From Sesamum alatum (Eukaryota > Streptophyta > Magnoliopsida > Lamiales > Pedaliaceae), in NCBI GenBank assembly GCA_034509735.1, contig JACGWO010000011.1:19700979-19764978 (forward strand): DNA of 64,000 nucleotides, in the 5' to 3' direction. How positions within the stretch are numbered: position 1 is the stretch's first letter; each line of letters starts with the position of its first letter. Made by a program: the position numbers and the translations under genes. Below the pieces are notes generated by a model. It was not told where the DNA came from. It ran no database searches and saw only the letters and a list, made by a program, of their open reading frames with translations. Shown here one piece after another: positions 46,957-59,205 of this stretch.

Positions 46957-48942
46957 AGGTATACCACTTTTAAAGATCAATATGTTTTTACCAATTCATG
47001 GAACCTTTGACATACCAATAGAAATAAACATATCTTACAAAATGCCCTTCTAATTCGCGTTAGAGAATCTGGAAATGTAATTTTGTTTGTGTCAGTGTCT
47101 TATATTGACTTGCATTTGTTGCAATCGTAGATGGCTCCATGTATCTATGTATTTATATTTACGATATTAAATGATATTACTTTTCTAATATTTAGTTATG
47201 GCCCAGTTACCAACGCCCAATGGCAAATTGCTCTAACCATGGGAGAATATAAAAGGTGTGAACTTATTGACTTTTCAGTTAAGAAGTGCCTTAGTATTAG
47301 CTTTATGTTTCTGTTGGCTAATTTTAGCAAGAATTTCGGGGTCGTTTGTAGATTATTAATGTTTTTGCAATATATGAGGTTATAATTATAATATTCTTGA
47401 TGTTTGTACATATTACATTAATGTTGTTGCCTGGATAACATTTTTGGGAGTCCTAGTTTGCGGCGTGACCTTCTTCATGTACGTGCAGCAAGGCCTCTCT
47501 ACCCTCTCTTAACTAAGCCTCAATGCTCCAGACTATAAGTAATGTTGTTTTCTGCAAGATACACTTGTTAACTACGAAAAATATCGTTGTTTCTCATCAT
47601 AATCATTTTTTAATCGTAGATGATATACCTCTCTTAGTTCAGTTTCAACCCATCCGAAGTTGAGTGAGATTTTAGTTCTTGAGTGTGCTTAGATATGATC
47701 TGCGGCTCATTTCCTTTATAAAGCAGGTTGTCGCTGCAGAATTTTGCTAATCTATAGCCCAAAATATTACCAGTCATCTTCAGCACACCTCTGAGGATAC
47801 TTTTTTGTTTTTGTTCTATACATCATTTAGAAACAAAAATCATATGATGTTCAAAACCATGCTTCTAAATATGAAACGTTCACCAGGCACTTAGGAGTTT
47901 TCTTCAAATAATTTTAATCTAATTACATGTCTATAATATTCTTTAGGGAGTGAAGGATGGGGGAAATCGTTGTCCTGTTTTTATTTGAATTGAAATTGAC
48001 ACAAAAATGGTATTTCAACCTGAAAATGCGGCAAGGTATAGACCAAAAACTATTGTAGTGCAGAAATCAAATATCCCTGCTTCTTTTTGTTTATATTTTT
48101 GTTGCTTGTGTTGGAGCATTTACACTTTACTTATTGTACGTCTTTGGGCATGAAAAGATCAGATTCTTATGACTAGTGAAATCCAGTTGAAAATCCTTAC
48201 CATTACGCTTTGCTTTTGTTTTTTTTGATATGTTTCATGATCACAGTCTAACTAACGATCTCTTTTCCTTTCATTAGCTTTGACCTGCTTAACAAGTATA
48301 TAGACCACCACAAGTTTACTCCAAGAACAATGCAATGAGATTTTTCTGTTGAGGATGCTGAAATATGACATTAGCATTGTTAAGATTTCTTATCTTTGTA
48401 CTTTGATATCAAATGCATACAGTTTTTTGAAGAATTTCCCTTTGATTGTGATTATTTCTCACAACAATGCTATTGCTAGTGATTTTGGAGTGTGAGTGAA
48501 ACATCTATCTATCTACCCATGTGCAGGGTTTCCAATTTAGTGTTTTATATCTGACAATTCATTTTTGGCCTATTTACTAATTTAATTTAATTCATTTTTT
48601 TGTTCCAAAGTATATTTTATTTATTTATTTATATAATAGATGTATTTGCCACAGCTTCCAAGACCTAGTAAAAAATGGTACATGTAGTGGACTTTTTAGC
48701 CAAGGCTCTAAAGCCATGGAAATTGCCATGGTCAATACATTGGCCATGGCAATTACCGTGGTCAATACATTTTGCCATGGCTAAAAGCCATGAGCAAATG
48801 TATTGCGCTACCCTTGCAAATACCATGGCTTGGTAGCCATGGTCTATTCATGTAGCGGTTGCGAATAAGTCATTAGCAACGAAAATTGATTTTTAGCCAT
48901 TGTTTTTGGCCGTTGCAAAAATTAATTGTTTTTGTAGTGGCT

Positions 48943-51900
48943 TGAGTCACCATGGTTCTGATGAGGAGAAAACAACAAGTTCAAGTGCTAAGAAGACGTT
49001 GGAGATATCCTCGCCGTATTTCTTGCACCCATCGGATTAGCCCATGGGCAATCATCACCACATGTATTGTTGAATGGCGATTAATTACGACACGTGGGAG
49101 AAGGCGATGACGAATGCCTTATGAGCAAAGAACAAGTTGGGAATATTGACGGAAGTTTGAAGAAACCAGATCCGGATATCCCAGAGGCGAGTGTATGGAT
49201 TGCTTGTAACTCCTATGTTGATTTCAAGGATTTTTAATTCTATAAAAAAAATCCATTCAACCGAGCTATAGGATATGAGGAGAACGCTAAAGCAGTTTGG
49301 GATGACCTATCGGAACGCTTTTCTATAGGAAAATGCACCTCGGATCCATGAATTGCAGGGCAAATCGCTTCAACTAGTCAACAAGGAATTACGGTAATGA
49401 CTTACTATAAAGGGAATGTGGGATGAACTCGCTAGTTACTCCAAAGTGCCGAATTGCACTGCTGTAGGGCTGCCACATGAATTTCCTTCGGGGAATGAGA
49501 AGAAGATAAAACTACATCAATTTCTCATGGGACTTTGATGACGTCGTTCTTGAAACCAGTTAGATCTCAAATTCTAAATCTAGATTCGTTACGTACTATG
49601 AATAAAGCCTATGCCATGATTAAAGGAGGAGAGACAACCGCACAATTGATACGAGGTCGGGCATGATCAAATCGAGCCGGCAATTGCAATGGCGAGTGAC
49701 CAACCCAGGATGCAGAAAGGGAGTTAGCCAATCTGGACCAAAAGCAACATGGTAATATGAAGAACGTATGTTCGAGATTGTCGTAAAACCCGGTCATGAT
49801 GTTGCAGATTGCTTCGAGATCAATGGGTATCCAACTTGGTTACAAAGGGAAACCAGGACAAGAGAGCGTACGGAACAATCTCGAGGTCGAGGCTAGTGGG
49901 GCACCAGCCAGGCTAAACGCCAACAGCAATAGGTGGGACGATTAAAGGACAGTAGCAGTGACCAAATCTTAGGCTTATCAGCCCTGAACAATTCCAAAAA
50001 ATTACTGAACATATTGGATCGTTCTAGTGATGGTACCGAGTGACTTTCTGGTAAGGCTACTCAACCATTTATTTGGATACTCGATAGTCCGTGCTATCGA
50101 ATCACATGACAGGTAGAGAAAGAGTTGGGCGCGAACTCAAACACACGATTCATATGCCTGTTTACTTGCCGAACGGGGCTAGAACGAAAACGACAGTGGT
50201 TGGACGCGTTGTCTTGAGACCCGGAAAAATGGAATTGATCCCTGACGTTCTTTAGTCCCACACTTTGACCTCCAATCAGATATCCATTCCTCAATTGATC
50301 TCTAACATTGAATTGCCAAATAACGTATTACTAATGAATCATTTGTGATACAGGATCGTACCTCGAAGACGCCGATTGAGCTGGTGAGCTTTCCGAGGGG
50401 TGGGGGGTTACTGCTTACAAGCCTTCTCGATCACATTCGGAAATGAAGTACAGAAAGAAGATTCACATCTTGCTGGCATCAGCGTGTGGGGCACCAAAAT
50501 AGTTAGCATCTGTTTTTTTTTTTTTTACTCTCGGATACTCGTTGCTGGGATTCACCGAATAATTTTATTTGCGATACTTGTTATCGAGCCAAACAAACAC
50601 GCTCTTCATTTCCTTTTGAGTAAGAATAGTGTTTTGATTTGGTTCATTGTGGTTCATGGGACCATATAAGAAACTTTCATCTTGTGGCGCATATATTTTC
50701 TTACTCTTGGTTGATGATCACAGTAGGGGAATTTGAGTGTATTTAATGAAAAGAAAAAGGTAAAGGGAAGCAAATTTCTTATGATTGTATGTAGAAACTT
50801 GTGTAAATACATTTTTAATTTGAAAGACATGTAAAAGTGTATTCGCTTTGAGCAACGCAGTGACAATGGTCTTGAGTTTGAGGGAAAACCCATGCTGTTT
50901 GCTACGAAGAAAATGGAAAATAGTGCATGAAACAGTTGCACAGCACACATCTCAACAGAATGGAATAAGTCGCAACGCAAAAACATCGGCATATTCTTGA
51001 GGTTGCTAGGGCACCACATTTTTCAGCTTTCTTTTGCCTATTAAGTTTTGGGCCGAGCGTGTTCTGACAACAGCTTATTTAATTAATTGAACACCTACTG
51101 TTCAAAAAGAAAAGGTCACCTTATGAGATCTTATCGGAGAAGGTAAAGTCATTGTATGAGCATATTCAGGTGTTCGGGTGCTGTGTTTATGCACACAATA
51201 ATCCTAGGCACGAGGATAAATTGGCTCATGTAGTAGAAAGTGCATATTTATCGGTTATCCTCATGGAAAAAAAAGGTAAGAGACTATATGACTTTTGGGA
51301 TCAAAATGAACTCTTCTTTTACTCACGAGATGTGGCCTTTCATGAGAGTGTTTTTCCATTCGCTGAGGATCAACGTAACGATGAACAAAATGCTTGTTGA
51401 GATACCTAGGGACGTGGTTTTGAAAATACATATGAAGATTTGACGGAGGGAGTATCAATGGCACAATTGAGGCAGGCACTGAAAATAATGCTCATGGTGA
51501 GGTTTCGAAATTACAGGAGCACCCGGATACTTCGAATGAAGCTGCTACTCAAGTTGAAAATGTGCTCACTAGGCCACGACAAACCACTCGACTTCCAACT
51601 CATCTTAAACGACTTGTAGGTTACTTCCCATTACTAACTCCTTGGGGAAAAAAGTACCCCATTTGGTTACTAATAATGATGGTGAAGTTTAGGCTCAACA
51701 AGATTTTTTGCAAGCATGCTTCTAATGAAAGTCAATTGGACTAACTAGCATCTAGCCGCCCCCCTCCCCTAAATCCCCCCACCATAAGCACCGCGCCATG
51801 ACGACAATTTCAGGTACACTTTATCCTTTAGCTTCTTATATTCCCATTTAAAAGTAATTTATCTCCACATCATAAACATTTTGTGGGAGCTATCCATTTT

Positions 51901-53693
51901 GAGTAGAAACCAAGAAACTATGCAGAGGCACTTCAAAGTGAGCAGTGGAGAGAAGCAATGGAAAAGGAAGATTGTTGCTCTTAAGCCAACCAAACAACAC
52001 ATGGACACTTTGAGCCACCTTTTTAAGACCTGATGGCAAAGAAATCTATTAATTGTCGTTGGGTATACAAAATTAAATATAAAGCAAATAGGATAGTAAA
52101 GCGGTACAAGACATGCTCGTGGCAAAGGGGTTTACACAAGTGGAGGGGTCTTTGACCTTTCATGGAGACCTTCGCACCTGTTTGCCAAGCTTGTCCCAGT
52201 TCGTGTCTTTCTTCGGCGGTTGCCCTGCCCGGCGAATCTTACTCTCACGTTGTCGCTGTAAATCCAGGAGGGTTTACATGAACAACCTAACCCCTCGGAA
52301 CAAATCAAAAATTACATTAGATGGATCCCATTATTCATCATTAAAACATTTCCTGCGGCAGAGCGCCCTCAAGTCTAAACAACGCCTTTTTTACTGAAAG
52401 AGGATGGTACCTCCATGAGAAGTTCCACGAAGCACCTACATGAAACACAACCAAAACTGGGAGCCCAGCCACCAACCCACAGGATTTCACCAGCGCGGAC
52501 CAGGCGCAAGTTGATGCTTCAAGTATTGGTAATCGATTTTTCTGTCGCCTTCACAAGTCTATCTATGGGCTTCATTCAAGCATTCGAAATTGGTTCAATA
52601 ATCTGACTGAAGCCCTCAAGTGGTATGGGTTTTACTCAATCGTTTGGCAGATTATTCTTTATTTACTTATCGTCATCCTTTTTAATAACATATTTGTTAT
52701 GGGGCCTTCTCATATATGTTGATGACATAATTTTGGCTGGAAATGATCATGATGCATTGTACAACATCCTCAAAGCATTATTTGCATATGTGTTTTCAAA
52801 AAATTAAGGATTAGGTACACTCAAGTTCTTCCTTGGGATTGAGGTTGCACCGATCACCTCTATGGCATCTCTTTATGTTAAAAGAAAAATATGGCTTTGG
52901 ATATTCTTGCTGAGACAGGTTTGCTTGGAAGTAAGCTGACACTAACATGCCAATGGAAGCACCGGCCACAAGCTCGCCATTTGGCCGAGGGGGACGAGTT
53001 GCTGACGATGCGGCTTACAGGCGACTATGTAGGGAGTCTAATCTATTTTAACGATCACTCGACCTGAGATCTCATATTCGGTTCATGTCCTTTTTCTCAA
53101 TTTGCACAAGCACCTCGAAAGAGCATTTTGAGGCGGCCTAACGGTTTTACGATACACTAAGAGTAGTCCGGGACAATGGAATTTTGTTGCGAGTTGATTA
53201 TGATCTAAAATTGCGGGCCTATCCAATTGGGCAAGCTATCCGATTACTCAACGTTCCGTTACAGGATACTTCATTATGCTCGGGAAGACACCTATTTCAT
53301 GGAAAACAAAGAAACAGAGAGCACCGTTTCGAGATCATCAGTAGAGGCCGAGTATCGAGCCATGGCTTCCAACTACAAGTGAACTCTTATGGTTTTAAAA
53401 TTATGTTGGTGTCACTTTTAATGAACCATCAAGGGCCGATGGAATTGTTTTGTGACAACCAGTCTGCTATTCACATAGCAACCAATCCAGTCTTTCATGA
53501 GAGGACCAGAACACATTGAAATAGATTGTCACTTATATTTGTGAGCTGGTGCAAAAGAAAAACATTACTACAAGTCACATTCGTTCACAGTTTCAACCGC
53601 AGACATTTTCATGAAGGCACTAGCTAAGCCACAGTTTCATTTCTTGTTGAAAGTTGGTCGTATAAAATGTATATGCGCCAACTTGAGGGGGAT
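48943..53693 (+). pseudogene. copia element E gag-pol
   Basis: Plus-strand Ty1/copia polyprotein, right of the CACTA insertion. Gag: NYDTWEKAMTNAL (about 49085-49120), AVWDDLSERFS (about 49290-49325), MWDELASYS and HQFLMGLDD (about 49420-49540). Protease: WILDS near 50075, where the Ser-Gly-Ala that should follow is lost. Gag-pre-integrase: EDSHL...GTK at about 50456-50500. Integrase: LVDDHSR near 50707, then PIKFWAERVLTTAYLIN at about 51035-51085, and VFGCCVYAHN (about 51170-51200). RT: INCRWVYKIKYK (52050-52085), RLHKSIYGL and LLIYVDDIILAGND (52704-52745). RNase H: GPMELFCDNQSAIHIATNPV (about 53434-53490), ITTSHIRSQFQP, then the polypurine tract. Many stops and frameshifts are present, and the RT segment at about 52150-52300 is scrambled. 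Confidence 0.88.
53682..53693 (+). other. polypurine tract of element E
   Basis: TTGAGGGGGAT directly precedes the TGTTAAT start of the 3' LTR, as expected for plus-strand DNA priming. Confidence 0.8.
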
Positions 53694-53908
53694 TGTTAAT
53701 TAATATTTTTGTATATTATTATTGGCTAATTTAGGTGTACTATTTTAGCTAAGCATATTGTTAGGACTTTGATAGGGCTCTAATTTATCACTTACCTTAC
53801 TTAGTACCTTTTGTTAGCTATATAAAACCCGTATCATCTCTTGTAATTCACACACTGATATAGAAGAACATCTTCTCTCAAAAGCTTAGTCCTTTGGCTT
53901 CTTTTCAC
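53694..53908 (+). repeat. 3' LTR of element E
   Basis: 215 bp from TGTTAATTAATATTTTTG to CTTCTTTTCA. It aligns end to end with the 5' LTR at 44022-44251 and is followed by the duplicated CTTAT. Confidence 0.92.
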
Positions 53909-53913
53909 TTATC

Positions 53914-54480
53914 TTTCAATCAATTTTCTATATTCGTTCTCATGTGGCCTGATTAGATCCTGGAGTGTAAGATCCCTCACCTTGTACTTTAGGTGATTTT
54001 TGTAGTCGTTCCATGTAGGTGGAAATTTTTGCATAGTAGCACATTTTCTTGTAGGACCTTGCACATTTTTCCAGGTCTTCCTTTTAGCACATCCGCCACA
54101 AAATTTCGTGCTCATGGACTTGCTCCATTATGGAATTTCCATAAACTATTTAAAACTGGAGCCATTGTCCCAACCACATACTTCTTTCTTCCCCCATCAC
54201 CACCCTTGTACCTTGTCTCCAACATATCCCAAATCGTTTTTGCACTTTTATTGACAAATAGATCAAACAAAGGAGTACATCATGTGATTAAGGATATGAC
54301 CCATGCCGGTCTGTTATCCTTATCGAACTTCGCATTGGCTTCCTCCACAACCTTCTTGGTTCTGTCGGTTTGGTGGAGTGATGGATTTGTGAATAAAACA
54401 TAATCAACCTCTAGTTGTTCAAAAGAAAAATTAGAAAGTTTCTATGACCAAACATTCAAAATTGGATCCATCTAATGTTC
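53914..54480 (-). pseudogene. copia element F, gag N-terminal half
   Basis: Minus-strand UBN2-type gag, starting at MDPILNVWS (about 54474, with the ATG following GGAACATTAG). It continues VDYVLFTNPSLHQTDRTKKV (about 54410-54350), KSAKTIWDMLETRYGGDGG (about 54255-54190) and MAPVLNSLWKFHNG. The end is CATMQKFPPTWNDYKNHLKY and LIRPHENEYRKLIER (about 54035-53915), where element E interrupts. The continuation is at 44016 leftwards. The pieces join in the expected gag order but with frame breaks. Confidence 0.82.
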
Positions 54481-54535
54481 CAATTTCAAAAGATCATACA
54501 TGACTTTGGAGTTAGGAATACGGATGCAAAACGGA

Positions 54536-54810
54536 GCTGAGCCCCGACCAAATACTTGCACATAATTTTGTATTAGTTATGTATTTATCAAATTAGAAAA
54601 CATAATTACTTCCAAAATAAAGTTTTTTAATTGAATTAAGTGATATATTTAATTTTAATAAATAAATAAACATAAGCTGAGCCCGACCAATATCTTGCAC
54701 ATAATTTTTGATAGTTATTATTTATCAATTAGAAAACATATTACTCCAAAAATAATTTTTTTAATTGAATTAAGTGATATATTAATTTTAATAAAATAAA
54801 TAAACATAAG
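54536..54810. repeat. tandem duplication, two units of about 140 bp
   Basis: Unit 1 (54536-54677) and unit 2 (54678-54810) share GCTGAGCCC.GACCAA, CTTGCACATAATTTT and TTTTTTAATTGAATTAAGTG, and end AATAAATAAACATAAGCT. They differ by scattered single-base deletions. The duplication lies between the F gag start and the solo LTR and includes no gene. Confidence 0.85.
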
Positions 54811-54814
54811 CTAT

Positions 54815-56768
54815 TGAAAGACAACGTGTGGATCGACCGTTGAGAAAAGTGAATCCGGGTACCAAGCGCAGATATAAATAAAAATATGCAAATAAAATAT
54901 GCTTGTACGAAACATAAATACACGTTCAAGGTGTTCTCTTGAATCTCCCGGGTGTTCGGTGTATCTCATGATCAAAATAAACATGCAATTATCATGGTGG
55001 CCATAGGGTGGAAATGAAAAACTGAAATTAAGACTTGCCCGATTGTAGTTTTGTCTTTGTACCCGTTACACGCGTTGTTCCACGTTTTGCCACCAAGATC
55101 CTCAATGAATAGGAACCCTCTAAATCGTTCCCACAATCCTACCGGTTTCTTGATCCCGTGCCTAGCAGATTAGAATTCAAAGAGAGTATATATAGGGAGG
55201 ACGAATCAACCAAGTTTTATTTATTAACGTGAATCAATCCGCCCCGTCTAGAGTCCACTTGTAAAGAACAAGGAACTAGGCTTTTCTTGGAGGCAAAAAG
55301 GCGAGAGGGGACAAGAGAGAAAGTAGTGTGGCCTGTGGTGTGTGTGTGCTCACAAGTTGATCAATCATTATGTGTGTGCTTCTATGAGTATTTATAGAAG
55401 TAGAAAATCCTATTCCTCTTGAAACTCTAATTAAGAAGCAACACTTCCACTAGGATTTTGAACTTAGTCAAAATCCTAGTCAAATTAGGATTTAGACTTA
55501 GTCAAAACTAATCTTGGCCCTTTGATCTCTCCACTTCAATCTCATCCGTCCATCACCTTGATGGATTATTTTTGGAATATTTAAATCTTATTTAAATAAT
55601 CCATAGGGGCTTTAAATAATTAATATTTATTTATTTTAAGCCCAATTTCCTCATTTTTAATAAATCTCATTTATTAGTTAATTCCATTTAATCTAATTAA
55701 AGGAATCAACAATCCAAGGAAAGGAGAACCAATTTAATCCAATTACATTGTTCAACCTCTGGATTAATTTTGAATTAATTTCTTTGTTACCGAAGGACTG
55801 TGTGTGACTCTTTAGGTTCACCTCAGCTAGACTTGGCCGAATCTCCAATCATCTCATGAAGGAAATTCGTCCTCACCATGGCTGGTCGTCTAGCAACGGT
55901 CCATGGCACTAGAGACTAGCGTGAATATTATGGCGTGACCATTTAGGCTCTCTAACACGTTTATCCTTCCATCTACTATTTCACAGCTATTAATCTAGGG
56001 TATGGATATTTAGGATGTTGGTACCATTTTTGACTTAAGCTTTGGCTTGTCCACACTAAACGTCACAGGACCCCATCCCATTGTTCAGTCACACTGTGGC
56101 CACAGATTTATGTAGGACGAGTCTCAGAGTAAATTGAGACATTACTGTCAATCTTTTTGACAGGAGATGGATCCTCTCTTAGTACCTACTGTCCACACTA
56201 CACACCTTGACTGCACTAGATAGGACTTATGACAACCGAGTCTCTTGACTTGGTAGCCTTTTGCCAAACCTAAGATATAGGCATTGTGTGTATGTGATCT
56301 AGCAGTCCCTCAAGTATGAGAATCAAATCTGTACTATTGGAATTGGGAATGCAAGATATACCGACCGACCTTACTCAAGGTATTCCATATGACGATTCCC
56401 ACGAGTCACCTCAGTCAGCCGACACCTAGTTGGTTGACCCACTAACATTGCATGGACGACCCTCGTCACTTGTCGATGAAACGCGACTGCAATTGCTTAG
56501 TGCAAGTCTCAAACAAACTCTCGATACCCTATCTCAAGATCCCTTGACTTGGACTATTTCAGACCGATCCACAAAAATTGATTTCATGACCTGCCATCCT
56601 ATGTGCAGTTCCAGTTTCTTGGACTGACGTTTCGGTCTGTGGGCTTTGTTTGTGCAGTGAACAGTTAATATATATAAAGTAGTAAGTGAACACAAACAAA
56701 GTATTAAGCCATATGAATATTACTTTCTTATTCATGAGCCCAATCAGGTTGGCTCTCACTTTTTCTAT
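54815..56768 (-). repeat. solo LTR of the A/B/C copia family
   Basis: It aligns to the LTRs at 4673-6623 and 15438-17640: the start TGAAAGACAACG..., AGGTGTTCTCTTGAATCTCC, TTTAGGTTCACC, CAGCTAGACTTGG (about 55812-55838), GTCTAGCAACGGTCCATGG and GACGATTCCCACGAGTCACC. The TATAAATA box lies at 55389-55396 (minus). No primer-binding site on the left or polypurine tract on the right was found, so it is a solo LTR, the product of LTR-LTR recombination. CTAT occurs at both edges (54811-54814 and about 56766-56769), possibly part of a 5-bp duplication. The right edge is approximate. Confidence 0.75.
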
Positions 56769-56769
56769 A

Positions 56770-57163
56770 TCTTCTTCTGGAATGATTAATCATTAATTTT
56801 GTTCACGTGGGAATACTACTGCTAAATAAAAACCATATGATTATGATGAGACCACATGAAATAGCATATGAAAACAACAAAAATGATATGATAAACCGAC
56901 CAACATCACTTCATCTCAATAGTCGATTTTAGCGTCCACCATGCCTTCTAGACCTAAAGAACTGCTAGGACCTATGTTGTATTATTTAGAAGTTCCAGTG
57001 TATTTTCTTTATGATATATATATATTGATATATTATTCTCGATGCTAGCTTAAGCAATATTATACCATTGGATCTAATCAGAGTGGGTGATAACTTAGGA
57101 TTTGCATCCTTTATGGCCTACCTATTTAGTTACAAGAATTCCTCAAAAACCTTATTGAACGAA
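56770..57163. other. AT-rich spacer
   Basis: No gene or named repeat is seen. If the Harbinger element inserted into copia D, the rest of D pol would be expected here on the minus strand, but I cannot recognise it. Confidence 0.35.
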
Positions 57164-57404
57164 GGGTAGTTTGGTTTTATATTTCATCAAATTAGAATAT
57201 GAGACAAGGATGCTAACCTACATGGGAAAACAAAAAGAGTCTTAAGTGTATGTGTCTCAATTTTGTAAATTGTAAATTGTTTGGATTCACAATTTTGTTT
57301 AGACTCAAATGAGTCTTTTTATTTTCAATTTATCTTAATTTAATTTCTAATTTTTTAATTTGAATGTTTGATGTCATTAATATGAATTCCTGATATTAAA
57401 TTGC

Positions 57405-58786
57405 AGTTATGGCAAGACAAAGCTTAGCAACGAGAAAATTAGCAAGGAGAAAGAAATACATGAAAACGTTATCAGTTTGGTGAACATAATGCAATTAGAA
57501 TTGGTTTTGGCTCATTGTCCTTAGATTTGTAGAATATAATAATGAATCTATTAGCCCAAGACCAATATATGAACATAAGTTTTTTTAGAGGAGAAAATAC
57601 ATTCAAAAAATAATTTATGAGAGTGATAGTAAATGCAAAAACACAGTTAGGATGAATTGACTGGTTTTTGTTCGTTTATACTCTAAACTTGAAGCTACCG
57701 GTATAGTATCTCGAACCAAAAACATGCTAGTGGATCAACAAGTAGCTATGTCAATACATGGTTTGGCTCATCATCAGAAGCAAAGAACCATAAACGGAAT
57801 TAGTAGGCATTTTAGAAAAGTGATTAATGCTATTATTAGCCTTCAAGGAGAATTACTCAAGAAACCAGAGGCAATACATGTTAACTCCACATATGAGAGA
57901 TGGAAATGGTTTAAGGTACGCTATTGAATATTCCTATAAGTTTGGTTTATATATTATTATGTACTTATTTTGATGTCTATAATAGGGATGCTTAGGAGTT
58001 GTAAATTGTACTCATATAAGGGTTTGTGTGCCAGTAGAAGAAAAACCTAGATATCAAACACGTAAAAATGAAATTGGTACTAATGTATTAGGAGTGTGCT
58101 CCCAAGATATGCAATTCATCTATGTTTTGCCGGGATGAGAAGGCTCAACTGTTGATTGTAGAGTATTAAGAGATGCAATAAGTAGACGAAACGGTCTTGT
58201 AATTCCCCGAGGTAAGCTCCATAAAAGATACTTTAGTGAAAATAGAGAAGTAAAATCATGCGTAACTTAGTCAAAACTAATTTATAGTTGTTATGTAACT
58301 TTGAAGGTTCATATTATCTTGTGGATGTTGGATATACAAATGGTGATGGATTCCTTGCACCATTTCGAGGCCAAAGATGCCATTTAAATGATTGGAGCGA
58401 AGATACCAACCTACCTCTGCCGAAGAATTTTTTAAGATGACGCATTCATTTGCAAGAATCATTATAGAAAGGTTATTTGGCTTGTTTAACAGTCGATGGA
58501 GAATCCTTAGAAGTCCTTCATATTATCCAATTAAAATTTAAAATCGTATTATCATGGCTTGTTTCCTACTTTATAATTTTATAAGACAAGAAATGGGTGG
58601 TTACCAATCAGATGATGAGGAAATTCTAAAAGATGAAAGCGAAAGAGAGCATCCAAACAATGTCGATGAAGATGAAGGACTAGTCACTACGATTGAACCT
58701 TCTAATGAATCGACCATTTTTAGACAAAATCTCGCAGTTAACATGTTTAATACTTGGAGAGCACGACATGCTAGATGGTTGTTTTA
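57405..58786 (+). pseudogene. PIF/Harbinger transposase (DDE_Tnp_4 type), broken
   Basis: This is the DDE nuclease of PIF/Harbinger elements. Pieces in order: KLEATGIVSRTKNMLVDQQV (about 57690-57750, helix-turn-helix-like), then YERWKWFK, an intron (about 57916-57984), then GCLGVVNCTHIRVCVP. Here the first catalytic Asp is Asn (codon AAT at 58004-58006). The second Asp is kept in STVDCRVLRDAISR (about 58147-58190), preceded by a TGA in place of the Trp of PGWEGS. After a second intron (about 58212-58306) come YYLVDVGYTNGDGFLAPFRG, then ARIIIERLFGLFNSRWRIL with the catalytic Glu (58467-58469). The C-terminus is MACFLLYNFIRQEMGGY with an acidic tail, ending FNTWRARHARWLF. The lost Asp, stops and frameshifts mean it is inactive. 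Confidence 0.9.
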
Positions 58787-59205
58787 GATTTTTCTACTGG
58801 TAGTTGTCAAATTATCGTTTATAATTATATTTATCTTGTAATTAGTTCATGGGTTGCATTTCATTTTCTTTCTTTCTTTTTTTTTTTTTTCTTTTTGTTA
58901 ACTAGACACCTCATCTGATTAATGGTTTTAAATGCGGTTAATTTTGAATTATATAAGAAAAGTTCATTACATCAGAAAATTTTAAATTTAGTTAACTTTG
59001 TTTAGGAAATACATCCGATTAGTACCAATCACTAGTTGTTAATGAATGGTTTGGATTTGAGAACAACAGAGGTGAACTTGTCTTAGCATAGGGATGGATT
59101 GCATTTCATTCTTTTGTTAACTAGACACCTTATTCGATTAATTGTTTTAAGGATATTTATTTGGTTTATCATCTTTTTTTCTTGTATGATTAATCCTATA
59201 AAGAA
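58787..59205. other. spacer between the two Harbinger genes
   Basis: AT-rich. The phrase GGATTGCATTTCATT...TTTTGTTAACTAGACACCT...CGATTAAT occurs twice (about 58851-58935 and 59095-59145), showing a short internal duplication of about 230 bp period. No gene is visible. Confidence 0.5.

Larger units (their letters stand above)
44335..48939. mobile_element. CACTA element nested in copia E, 4605 bp, 3-bp TSD GCT
   Basis: The left terminus is CACTACAAGAAAATTAAGTA. The reverse complement of the right terminus is CACTACAAAAACAATTAATT. GCT flanks both ends (44332-44334 and 48940-48942), the 3-bp duplication typical of CACTA elements. Subterminal regions (44380-44475 and 48650-48930) are rich in CCATGGC/GCCATGG motifs. 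No TnpA- or TnpD-like transposase sequence is visible in the 4.6 kb, so the element is non-autonomous. The interior holds a tRNA-Ser gene and gene-like, intron-bearing sequence, suggesting captured host DNA. Confidence 0.9.
44022..53908 (+). mobile_element. copia element E with nested CACTA, whole unit
   Basis: A plus-strand LTR retrotransposon: 5' LTR 44022-44251, 3' LTR 53694-53908, duplication CTTAT on both sides. Removing the nested CACTA (44335-48939) and its 3-bp duplication leaves about 5.3 kb, a normal size for small-LTR copia elements such as the Ale/Retrofit group. It lies inside the gag of the minus-strand copia F. The two LTRs differ by small indels and substitutions (roughly nine-tenths identical by eye), so the insertion is not recent. 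Confidence 0.92.
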
